Shown here: one piece after another, positions 24,478 through 32,604 of the stretch
Layout: every line of letters begins with the position of its first letter
How positions within the stretch are numbered: position 1 is the first letter of the stretch
DNA from: Laceyella tengchongensis
GTDB lineage: Bacteria > Bacillota > Bacilli > Thermoactinomycetales > Thermoactinomycetaceae
Direction of reading: 5' to 3'
DNA: 64,000 nt
Assembly: GCF_900182735.1 (NCBI RefSeq)
Contig: NZ_FXTU01000001.1
Span: forward strand, 620,001 to 684,000
The notes under the pieces: generated by a model
Databases searched by the model: none
What the model saw: the letters and a program-made list of their open reading frames with translations, nothing else
What the model was told of the DNA's origin: nothing
Made by a program: the position numbers and the translations under genes

Positions 24478-26568
24478 ATGTCCATTGTTTCCATTCATAA
24501 ATCCTTTACCGACGCTATCGCCCAAGTACCACCACAAGTTCAAAAATCGGCCTGGGATATGATTCATCAGCTGACCGAACACCCGGAAGCTCATGGCTTA
24601 AATTTTGAACGGGTAAAAGGAGCCATTGACCCCAAAGTCCATTCTGTCCGTGTAAATCAAAAATACCGGGCGATTCTTGTCAAGCCGGAAAAAGAAGATG
24701 TGAATTTGTTTTTGTGGATTGGCAATCACGATCAGGCATATGCATGGGCGGAAAAGAAGCGATTTGAAGTTAACAAGGTGACGGGTCTTTTGCAGATGTG
24801 GACAAGCCCGGGAAGGAACGGTTCAAATACGGTAAAAGGAATATTTTGTGATTATACCGAAAAGCAACTGATTGCCATAGGTGTGCCGGAAGAGCTTATT
24901 CATGTGATATACAGTATTCAAACAGCCGATGAGCTGTACAAGTATGCCGATGAAATTCCGGAAGATACGTTTGAACCCCTTTTATGGATCGCTCAGGGTG
25001 AGCCGTACCAGGACGTGCTTCAGATTGTCACCGAGATCAAGGCAGAACAAAGGAAAGATCAAGAAAAATCGGATCAACCATTTCTCCAGGCTATGTTAAA
25101 TACGTCAAGCCAAGTGGCTGTGATTTCTTCCGACACACAGCTGCAGGAGATTTTAAAATATCCTTTTGACCGATGGCGGTTGTTTTTGCATTCCACTCAA
25201 AAAGAATTGGTCGAGAAAGATTTTAGCGGCTCGGTAAAAGTGCTCGGAGGAGCCGGAACAGGCAAAACGGTGGTTGCTTTGCACCGGGCAAGGAAGCTGG
25301 TGAGAGATTTTTTGCTTCCGGATGAGAAACTTCTCTTTACAACCTTTAACGTTAATATGGTAGCAATCGTACAAGACCACTTAAACACCATGTGTACACC
25401 TGAGGAGTTACAAAGAATGGATATCATTAACATCGACCGGTTGGCCAAAGAAATTGTTGAAACTTATTGCGGTGTACAAATCAATAAAATGATTGAGAGT
25501 GATCAAGACCGGGAGATCATCTGGCGGCAAGCTGGAAGCTCTTTAAACATAGACACAAATCAACTGCTGCTCATCAAGAGAGAATATGACCGGTTTATCC
25601 AACCCTATGGAATCGAAGAAAAGGAAGAATATTTAACTCTTATGCGCAAAGGAGGGAAAACAAAAATCAGCAAAAGGAAACGGGAAGAAATATGGAAAGT
25701 GGTTGAGTATGTCCGCAGTGAGATGGAGGCAAGAGGCTGGTATGAATATCCGGATATCATTCGCTTGGCCCGAAAATGGTTGGAAACGAACCCCGGTCGA
25801 TTGAGTTACCGTGCTGCTATTGTTGATGAAGCTCAGGACTTTACTGAAGAGTCGTTTAAATTGTTGAGGGCCTTGGTCCCAAAAAACAGAAATGACCTGT
25901 TTATTGTGGGTGATCCCCACCAACGGATTTACTCCCGTTTTGCGGTTCTTTCACGTTGCGGAATTGATGTTCGTGGGCAAAGATCCAGACGTTTACGGAT
26001 TAACTACCGCACCACCGAACAAATTCGAAAACAGGCGATACAAGTTATCGGAGATATTCCATTTGATGACTTAGATGGAGGGCAAAATTTTGCAGATGAT
26101 ATCTCGCTTATGTCAGGAACGGAACCCGTATGCATGAACTTTGCAAACGTAAATCTTGAGAGGCAGTTTATTCTGAAACAGATGAAGGAATTATTGAGAG
26201 AAGGAATTTTGCCTCATGAGATCGGCCTTTTTGCGAGAACGAAAAAAATGGTTGAGAGGTATCAAAAGTTTTTGGAGGAGAATGGAATGGCCGTCTCGCT
26301 TCTTACCACAGAATCTCATTTAAAAAATAAAGGAGTTCATTGCGGCACGATGCATCGAAGTAAGGGGCTTGAATTTCGCGTGGTCTTCCTGGCTGGGGTC
26401 AATGAAAAAGTCGTTCCCCTCGATGCTTTTACCAAAATTGAAGATGTTGAAGAAAGAGAAGAGAAAATCAGACAAGAAAGGTCTCTCTTGTATGTTGCGA
26501 GTACAAGAGCGCGAGAAAAATTGTTTATTACTTCATATGGGAAACTGTCGCCCTTTTTGAGAGTTTAA
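24478..26568 (+). CDS. RelE/ParE-like domain fused to UvrD-type superfamily I helicase
   Basis: 696 aa. The first ~95 residues (FERVKGAIDPKVHSVRVNQK, YRAILVKPEKEDVNLFLWIG and NHDQAYAWAEK) have the strand order and charged core of the RelE/ParE toxin fold. A spacer follows. The helicase has Walker A VLGGAGTGKTVVALHRARKL near residue 255, motif II AAIVDEAQDFTEESF, motif III IVGDPHQRIYSRFA with the QRIYS glutamine, motif IV-type RLRINYRTTEQIRKQ, motif V HRSKGLEFRVVFL and motif VI LLYVASTRAREKLFI. ATG at 24478 has AAAGGAGA ahead. Toxin-helicase fusions recur in defence islands; here the likely role is anti-phage, but that is inferred. The toxin-like part could instead be a nucleic-acid-binding domain. 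Confidence 0.82.
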   Translation: MSIVSIHKSFTDAIAQVPPQVQKSAWDMIHQLTEHPEAHGLNFERVKGAIDPKVHSVRVNQKYRAILVKPEKEDVNLFLWIGNHDQAYAWAEKKRFEVNKVTGLLQMWTSPGRNGSNTVKGIFCDYTEKQLIAIGVPEELIHVIYSIQTADELYKYADEIPEDTFEPLLWIAQGEPYQDVLQIVTEIKAEQRKDQEKSDQPFLQAMLNTSSQVAVISSDTQLQEILKYPFDRWRLFLHSTQKELVEKDFSGSVKVLGGAGTGKTVVALHRARKLVRDFLLPDEKLLFTTFNVNMVAIVQDHLNTMCTPEELQRMDIINIDRLAKEIVETYCGVQINKMIESDQDREIIWRQAGSSLNIDTNQLLLIKREYDRFIQPYGIEEKEEYLTLMRKGGKTKISKRKREEIWKVVEYVRSEMEARGWYEYPDIIRLARKWLETNPGRLSYRAAIVDEAQDFTEESFKLLRALVPKNRNDLFIVGDPHQRIYSRFAVLSRCGIDVRGQRSRRLRINYRTTEQIRKQAIQVIGDIPFDDLDGGQNFADDISLMSGTEPVCMNFANVNLERQFILKQMKELLREGILPHEIGLFARTKKMVERYQKFLEENGMAVSLLTTESHLKNKGVHCGTMHRSKGLEFRVVFLAGVNEKVVPLDAFTKIEDVEEREEKIRQERSLLYVASTRAREKLFITSYGKLSPFLRV

Positions 26569-26577
26569 GATCTTATA

Positions 26578-26600
26578 CCTGGCTCGTTGCACGAGCCAGG
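26578..26600 (+). terminator. Hairpin after the UvrD fusion gene
   Basis: CCTGGCTCGT at 26578-26587 pairs perfectly with ACGAGCCAGG at 26591-26600, nine bases past the stop. There is no T-run, so it may act as a stabiliser. Confidence 0.5.
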
Positions 26601-26768
26601 CAACCGTCCAATAATGTTTTACACGTACTTAGGATATGACAAAAAAGGAATGCCCAGATTGATAGAATGGTAAGAAGGCAAACAATACGAATTTTGTAAA
26701 CATGGTTATATATCCGATGTGAAGTAAATTGATTTATGATTGATTTTTTATGAAAGCGGGTCGGGTAT

Positions 26769-27884
26769 ATGCGTTTGGATTATATGATGATAAAACAACT
26801 CCATTCAGCTTTTTCATCAAGAAAATTCATAAACATGGAAGAAGCGAAAAAAATTATAGCTGGCATTGTTAAGCAAGATGTTGATGAGGAGTTTATTCGG
26901 GGTTATCTTAGATCAAAAGGTTGTCAGATCGTAGAAGAGCATATTGTCCCTGTCAAAAATGAAAGATCTAGCAAACTTGATCCTGAAGAAGATTTGGATA
27001 TTGACGAAATCTTAAGCCTTGAGTTAAAAAGTAGGACTGAAAGTTTTATAGATAATGAATCAAAAGATTACAATAACAACACTGACCTGATTAGCAACTA
27101 CCAAAAATATCATGAAGACCGGGTGTTCAAAAATCTGATCTTAAATAATAGACGGCTTGTACAAAAAATTGCTTTGAGATATCAAAACTATGTTAGTCAT
27201 AAGTTAAGCTATGACGATTTAGTTTCAGAAGGGATTATTGGTTTAATCAAAGCGATTCACAGATTTGATCCTACACGAGGTTACCAGTTTTCCACCTATG
27301 CGACTTGGTGGATTCGTCAGCAAATTACACGTGCAATCATGGATACAGGATTGACGGTAAGGATTCCGGTTCATGCATTTGAGACTGTTTTAAAAATAAA
27401 AAGAGTAGAACAAAAATACCTTTTTCATAATCCAAAAATGGATGTTGAAGAGATTTGTGAACAATTGGGAATCTCGAGAGAGAAGTATGAAGAGTCTAAA
27501 AGAATTGAACACCGATTTTTGAATCTTGTCTCTTTAAATTCCTTTGCGTCAGGAGAGGGAGAAGATACCGAACTCATTGAATTTATAGATAACGAACGGA
27601 TGAGAATTTTAGGATATCAGGATAATGAGTATACTGACCCGGTATTTATGGTCGAAAGTAAACTTGAAAGGGACGAGATTAACAAGCTGTTGGAACAATT
27701 ATCCTCCAAACAAAGAAATATCATAAAACTTCGATTCGGTTTTGAGGATGGTCAAACCAGAACTTTGGAGGAAATTGGGCAAATCATGGGTGTCACTCGC
27801 GAACGAATCAGGCAGATCGAAAAGAAAGCCCTGGAAAGGTTGAAAAAACTAATCCTGAAACATCATAAAGAGTTAGCATCTTAA
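26769..27884 (+). CDS. RpoD-like sigma-70 factor carried on the element
   Basis: 371 aa. An N-terminal domain (about 1-65: MEEAKKIIAGIVKQDVDEEF, IRGYLRSKGCQIVEE) resembles sigma region 1.1, with an acidic linker after it. Region 2 is complete: NNRRLVQKIALRYQNY, DLVSEGIIGLIKAIHRFDPT and GYQFSTYATWWIRQQITRAI, the -10-binding helix of housekeeping sigma factors. Region 3 and region 4.2 (TLEEIGQIMGVTRERIRQIE) are also intact. It therefore looks able to bind core polymerase and promoters rather than being a degenerate adaptor. The RecQ-like helicase gene starts 16 bases downstream, so the two form an operon. DNA here is strongly AT-rich compared with the host flanks. Targets unknown; it may transcribe its own operon or take over transcription on infection. 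Confidence 0.85.
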   Translation: MRLDYMMIKQLHSAFSSRKFINMEEAKKIIAGIVKQDVDEEFIRGYLRSKGCQIVEEHIVPVKNERSSKLDPEEDLDIDEILSLELKSRTESFIDNESKDYNNNTDLISNYQKYHEDRVFKNLILNNRRLVQKIALRYQNYVSHKLSYDDLVSEGIIGLIKAIHRFDPTRGYQFSTYATWWIRQQITRAIMDTGLTVRIPVHAFETVLKIKRVEQKYLFHNPKMDVEEICEQLGISREKYEESKRIEHRFLNLVSLNSFASGEGEDTELIEFIDNERMRILGYQDNEYTDPVFMVESKLERDEINKLLEQLSSKQRNIIKLRFGFEDGQTRTLEEIGQIMGVTRERIRQIEKKALERLKKLILKHHKELAS

Positions 27885-27900
27885 AATACAAGAACTGGAG

Positions 27901-30900
27901 ATGATTCCTTTGTTGGACCACAACGAATCAATGATTCAATTTCATTTGTCTAATGCAAAAAATAAAGGCACTCAAAAAAATATTTTATTTGTATTTAAAG
28001 GATTTGATCAATCATTTTATAACGATCTGTCGATTGAAAAATTATTGTCTTATTCCACTGAAGTTAGCATTCAACAACTGGCTGATTCTAGAGCACATCT
28101 TTATCCTGAAGTATTTAGTAGAATTTCGCCGGGTCAAAAGTCGGTTTTTTGGGTAACATTTGAAGAGTTTATTACCTTGGGAAGAGATATACTTTCTCTA
28201 TATTTTGAGATTATCATGTTAAAGAATAACTTATATCACCAAACCTTTCCAATTTTATACCCGATTGATAATATTGATGAGATTTATCAGCGTTATTATC
28301 ATCATGATGAATGGCCGGATAACTTATCCACTGAACTGGAAATATTGCAAACTTATTTTGGAGATATCAAAAAAGTCGACAACCAATATTATGTGACTTA
28401 CGCTACCGAAATGAATGATCTGGATTTTTATGTTTTTGATGACTTAGATCAGCTACCAGAGGATGTTCAAAGTGTTTATGAAGAAGCCTATTTAGAGCTT
28501 TCTGAAGAAGAGGATCAGATATTACAATTCATTCATGATGTCACACAGGGAAAAATAACTGGAAAAGTAGTTCATATTACTTACTCCGGTGAATTGAATT
28601 CTTTTCCAAATAACTATTATAATCGGTTAACCCTTCTTCAATACCTGTATAAGGAACAAGTCCAACTGGTTTTATCCACGAAGAAACTTGAACCCAAGAG
28701 AGTTTACGAGGAAGAGTATTTAAAAATTTTAAAAAGGTATTGGGGATATGATTCATTTAGGCTACTCAAAATGTACAAAAACATCAATAATCCTTCCAAT
28801 AAAAAAGAGACAATATTGGTATCACAGAGTCAAATTATAGATGATATCATAAAGCAAGCGGAGAAATCGCTCAACAAAGAAGATTACAATGATATTTTTG
28901 TCACATCTCCTACTGGTGCTGGCAAATCAATCATGTTTCAAATCCCGGCCATATATTTGGCGCATAAATATAATTTAATGACAATCGTCATTTCTCCGCT
29001 CATCGGACTTATGACAGACCAAGTTCAGGGGTTGCAAAATAAAAATGTGGATATCTCGGCAACGATCAACTCCGAACTTACTCCAGTAGAAAAACTTGAT
29101 ATCATGGAGAAAATTAAGCAAGGAAACATCTCCATCCTTTACATTTCTCCCGAGACTTTATTAAGTCGATCCGACATTTCACAACTGATCGGCGAGAGGA
29201 AAGTCGGGCTGTTTGTAATTGATGAAGCTCACATCGTGACTACCTGGGGAAAAGCTTTCCGTTCAGATTATTGGTATTTGGGCGGTTATTTACAAAAACT
29301 TAGGAAAGAAATGCAATTTCCGATTGCTACGTTTACTGCCACAGCAATCTATGGCGGTGTTGAAGATATGTATGCGGAAACCCGAGATAGTCTGAACTTA
29401 ATCAATCCAATCAGTTATTTTGGTTATATTAAGAGAGATGATATTGAGGTCAAAATTAGGCAAAAAGATCTCGACCAGCAAAAATATAAAGAGTACTTAA
29501 GCGACAAATTTAAGATCCTTTTGGTTCGGTTGGAAACTTTCCTGCAGAGAGGGCAAAAAACGCTGGTTTATTTTCCTACTGTACGCTTAATACTTGACTT
29601 TATACAATTTGCAAGAGTATACGGATCAACTAAATTAATCAGTAACCTTTCATGTTATTATGGTAGCATGGAGAAGGAAGACAAAAATATTAATTACCTG
29701 AAATATAAAAATAACGAAACGAATATTATGCTCGCAACCAAGGCGTTTGGAATGGGTATAGATATTCCTGATATTCAAAATGTGTATCACTTCGCACCAA
29801 CCGGAAATGTATGTGACTATATCCAAGAAATTGGTCGTGCAGCACGTTCTCTGAACAAGGGGTATGCTTATTTCGATTTCCTTCCGAAAGATTTTGTTCA
29901 TGTGAATCGATTGCATGGAATTTCAACTCTAAAAAAACACCAACTGATTCAGGTGATGGAGAAAATATTAAAACTAGCGGAAAAAAGCAAAGAAAGCTCC
30001 CCTATTCGTAATTTGCTTGTCAGATCAGATGAGTTTCGCTATATCTTTGAAAAAAAGAATGTCACTGACCAGGTTGAGGATATTGATAACAAGCTAAAAA
30101 CGGCACTATTAATCATTGAAAAAGATTTTAAATTGAAGATGAACTATTCGCCTATCGTTGCCAGACCGAGGAGCATTTTTGCTAATGAATATTTTTTGGT
30201 CGACAAAGAGATTGAAGACAAATTAATGAAACAATTTGGTCGTTACTTCACCTTAGTTCGCAAAAAACAAGGAAAAGAAAAAAGCGTTTACAAGTGTAAT
30301 TTAAAAAACTTATGGCAAGATCATTACACATCTCTGTCTTACCCACAGTTTAAATACTTGTTTCATTCAAAAGATGAAAGTTTAAAATTGTTTTTTCTTG
30401 ATTCCATACAATCTGTCTTACTGATTGATTTTCTGATAAAAACAAGTAACATCACTCAATTTAAATTGGAGTTACAGAATCTGGTGGGTAAAGTTTCCAA
30501 CATTTTTGGTAAGTACGCCCGAAACAATCAATACTTTTCCATCGAAGAGTTTGCTAAAGAGCTAAAAAGGCAGACTAAAAAAGACAAATATTATTGTGAA
30601 AACCTTGCGATGGTTTGTCTGTATAGCGCGGAGAATTTCGACCGACTGACAAAAAAACATGCAAACTTTTATAACAGCTTCATCCGTTTTGACGAGGGGC
30701 GCAAAAAGTACACACTGCTTAACAGCAGCTACAGTGACTTTTTAGATTGGGTAAATTCTCAGATGAAACTAATCCTATCAAATCGAAATACATCTGAGGT
30801 TGAGAACAATCGTTTTGAAATGTACTTATCAAAAGAAAACAGAAAGGAAATCGAAAAAACATTTATCTTGCTGGGATTGGTTGAGGCAATGGGATTACTA

Positions 30901-31167
30901 ATTTATTCAGTAACCGGAGGCGATAATCCGGAAATTTACATTCGTATCAACTCATTTTTTCAGTTGTACCGTGAAGTAAACAATCCTACACAATATGAAA
31001 ATCGAGTTCTGACTAATGTATATGAACGACATAAAACATCTGTGGAAATGTTAACATATTTGTTTAAAAATGAAGTATCAACGAAGGAGTTCTGGGAATT
31101 GATTGAAGACTATTTCTTGGGAAAAATACCAGAAGAAGTAAGTATGAGGTTAAAAACTATCAGTTGA
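27901..31167 (+). CDS. RecQ-like superfamily II DNA helicase with long unique flanks
   Basis: 1088 aa. The first ~330 residues match nothing I recognise and are acidic. The helicase core has Walker A TSPTGAGKSIMFQIPAIYLA near residue 337, VISPLIGLMTDQVQGLQNKN (motif Ia), VIDEAHIVTTWG (motif II, DEAH), ATFTATAIYGG (motif III), MLATKAFGMGIDIPDIQNVY (motif V) and QEIGRAARS (motif VI), the RecQ pattern. The cysteine cluster of the RecQ zinc domain and an HRDC domain are not evident; instead ~400 residues of unknown sequence follow. The start is uncertain: ATG at 27901 sits directly after GGAG, while TTG at 27910 is 9 bases away and better spaced. Cotranscribed with the sigma factor. Probably DNA translocation in defence, inferred from context. 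Confidence 0.82.
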   Translation: MIPLLDHNESMIQFHLSNAKNKGTQKNILFVFKGFDQSFYNDLSIEKLLSYSTEVSIQQLADSRAHLYPEVFSRISPGQKSVFWVTFEEFITLGRDILSLYFEIIMLKNNLYHQTFPILYPIDNIDEIYQRYYHHDEWPDNLSTELEILQTYFGDIKKVDNQYYVTYATEMNDLDFYVFDDLDQLPEDVQSVYEEAYLELSEEEDQILQFIHDVTQGKITGKVVHITYSGELNSFPNNYYNRLTLLQYLYKEQVQLVLSTKKLEPKRVYEEEYLKILKRYWGYDSFRLLKMYKNINNPSNKKETILVSQSQIIDDIIKQAEKSLNKEDYNDIFVTSPTGAGKSIMFQIPAIYLAHKYNLMTIVISPLIGLMTDQVQGLQNKNVDISATINSELTPVEKLDIMEKIKQGNISILYISPETLLSRSDISQLIGERKVGLFVIDEAHIVTTWGKAFRSDYWYLGGYLQKLRKEMQFPIATFTATAIYGGVEDMYAETRDSLNLINPISYFGYIKRDDIEVKIRQKDLDQQKYKEYLSDKFKILLVRLETFLQRGQKTLVYFPTVRLILDFIQFARVYGSTKLISNLSCYYGSMEKEDKNINYLKYKNNETNIMLATKAFGMGIDIPDIQNVYHFAPTGNVCDYIQEIGRAARSLNKGYAYFDFLPKDFVHVNRLHGISTLKKHQLIQVMEKILKLAEKSKESSPIRNLLVRSDEFRYIFEKKNVTDQVEDIDNKLKTALLIIEKDFKLKMNYSPIVARPRSIFANEYFLVDKEIEDKLMKQFGRYFTLVRKKQGKEKSVYKCNLKNLWQDHYTSLSYPQFKYLFHSKDESLKLFFLDSIQSVLLIDFLIKTSNITQFKLELQNLVGKVSNIFGKYARNNQYFSIEEFAKELKRQTKKDKYYCENLAMVCLYSAENFDRLTKKHANFYNSFIRFDEGRKKYTLLNSSYSDFLDWVNSQMKLILSNRNTSEVENNRFEMYLSKENRKEIEKTFILLGLVEAMGLLIYSVTGGDNPEIYIRINSFFQLYREVNNPTQYENRVLTNVYERHKTSVEMLTYLFKNEVSTKEFWELIEDYFLGKIPEEVSMRLKTIS

Positions 31168-31169
31168 AA

Positions 31170-31271
31170 TTGGTGAGAAATATAGAAGAAGTTAAGATTA
31201 GTGACTTCAAAGAAATTGATTGGGGTAATTTGGATTTTATAACCCATTATCTGAAACACCGTTCACAATAA
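31170..31271 (+). CDS. Small acidic ORF after the RecQ-like gene (33 aa), possibly a truncated gene
   Basis: Two bases after the helicase stop an open frame runs from TTG/GTG: VRNIEEVKISDFKEIDWGNL then DFITHYLKHRSQ and stop. The sequence looks protein-like and GGTGAGAA-type spacing is poor, so it could be a small third gene of the operon or the 5' stub of a longer gene. It ends 15 bases before the att-like site at 31287, so deletion during element rearrangement may have removed the rest. Confidence 0.35.
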   Translation: MVRNIEEVKISDFKEIDWGNLDFITHYLKHRSQ

Positions 31272-31286
31272 AATCCTGTTCCAAAG

Positions 31287-31320
31287 TTTGCAAAAGGTGC
31301 GCATCAGTAACGTATGTGTT
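31287..31320 (+). other. Third, diverged att-like site inside the element
   Basis: TTTGCAAAAGGTGCGCATCA followed by GTAACGT aligns with attR (42299-42325) at 21 of 27 positions without gaps; five of the six differences are transitions. It keeps the outer TTTGCAAA arm, the CAT triplet and the central AACGT. After the core it continues ATGTG-TTG, similar to attL with one base lost. It looks like the junction of two tandem relatives, or an old attR. Confidence 0.62.
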
Positions 31321-31538
31321 GCCTTATTCATTATTCCTGTTGTGCCAGAACGTGCCTAAGAAGGGTTATTGCCCAAAACGTGGGAATGGGAACCTGTTAT
31401 AAAGGGAAGAAAGGAGTTAATGAAATAGGTGGTACTTTTTATTACGTTTAAAAAAAGTGCCTAACGAAGAAAAAACGGGTAAATATTATAAAGATTGATC
31501 ATTTTTGATCAAATGAAAGAAGGTGGATAGATAAGGAT

Positions 31539-31736
31539 ATGGTTCTAGGCTTCATTGTATTAGGCATTGTTTTAATGATCGCAATTGCCTTATTAATTAT
31601 GCCTAAATTAAAGAAAAAACAACAACCAATTGATCATGATCTCTATATTAATCAAGATCATCAGCTTTATGCGGGGGCAGAGGTTGCCTATTCGATTGCC
31701 CATTTACCTACAGGTGATTCCAGCACATCCAACTGA
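31539..31736 (+). CDS. Small single-pass membrane protein, unknown
   Basis: 65 residues: one strong N-terminal membrane segment (VLGFIVLGIVLMIAIALLIM) followed by KLKKKQQP, so the tail probably lies in the cytoplasm, and a short polar end. ATAAGG precedes ATG closely; an AAGGTGGA lies further up. It stands alone between the third att-like site and the VOC gene. No family recognised. Confidence 0.45.
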   Translation: MVLGFIVLGIVLMIAIALLIMPKLKKKQQPIDHDLYINQDHQLYAGAEVAYSIAHLPTGDSSTSN

Positions 31737-31853
31737 TCCAATTTGCGTTGATAATCATCAATCATATGCAAGGTGACCATTTTTAATCTGGTCATCTTTT
31801 TTCCTGGATATCCTTTTGCTATTCTTCTGAGCATACAATCAGGAGGTATTTTA

Positions 31854-32327
31854 ATGATAAAAGGGTTATATGAAGCGCATTTGCCTGTCAGTGATATCGA
31901 AAGATCCATTGCGTTTTATCAAAAACTTGGCTTGGAACTAGCATATAAAGGTGAAAAGCTTGCATTTGTTTGGATTGAAAAAGGCAAGAGTTGGCTTGGT
32001 TTATGGGAAACGGATCAAGTAACTCTGCCCTATCATCCCTCTATCCGACATATTGCCTTTCATGTCAGCCTGGAAGATATCACCCAAGCTAAAAAATGGC
32101 TACAAGAAAAGGGAATCGAGGTCAAAGAAGCTTTTCGTTTTTCTCCGGAACGACAACCACTTGTACTCCCAAATAATCCACAAGCACACGCAGCCATTTA
32201 TTTTCATGACCCTGACGGAAATTTGTTGGAATTGATCTCACCTCTTAGACTTGATGTGGAAGAGGAATTTGAAATGATGGAGTTGGCCGATTGGTACAAT
32301 AAAATGGAAACAGAAAAAAAGGTGTAG
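31854..32327 (+). CDS. VOC (glyoxalase/bleomycin-resistance) superfamily protein
   Basis: 157 aa with two beta-alpha-beta-beta-beta repeats. The first begins YEAHLPVSDIERSIAFYQKL with LELAYKG; the second has HIAFHVSLEDITQAKKWLQE and ends IYFHDPDGNLLELISPLR. Metal-ligand candidates are H9 (EAHLPV), the HIAFH histidine and the final glutamate of LLELIS, the layout of FosB-like and dioxygenase members. Substrate cannot be told. ATG at 31854 has AGGAGGT 7 bases ahead; the longer frame from 31773 is not supported. A terminator follows. Monocistronic cargo gene of the element's right half. Confidence 0.82.
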   Translation: MIKGLYEAHLPVSDIERSIAFYQKLGLELAYKGEKLAFVWIEKGKSWLGLWETDQVTLPYHPSIRHIAFHVSLEDITQAKKWLQEKGIEVKEAFRFSPERQPLVLPNNPQAHAAIYFHDPDGNLLELISPLRLDVEEEFEMMELADWYNKMETEKKV

Positions 32328-32384
32328 GCCTGATTAAGTTACAAAGAAAGACGGATATCTAATCAATCTTAGGGATGGCTAAGA

Positions 32385-32426
32385 AGAGGGGGGAGTGACC
32401 TTATGGTACCCTCTCTTTTTATTTTT
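32385..32426 (+). terminator. Terminator after the VOC gene
   Basis: AGAGGG at 32385-32390 pairs with CCCTCT at 32409-32414, followed by CTTTTTATTTTT. Confidence 0.75.
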
Positions 32427-32604
32427 AGATAGCAAAAAGAAGTAGCATTAGAAATAATAATGGGCCTTATTTGCAATATTGCTCCCCTCACTGTTGGATC
32501 GGTCTCAATAGAAGATTGTTAGACAATAGGTGGAATGTACTTTACGGTGTAAAATGCAATACAATTATATAAATTATGATTCTAAAAACTAAAGGAGGAT
32601 GGTT

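Noticed and set aside
31287..31320. Chance similarity only
   Set aside because: 21 of 27 matches, including the outer TTTGCAAA arm and central AACGT in correct spacing, are unlikely by chance; still kept at moderate confidence.
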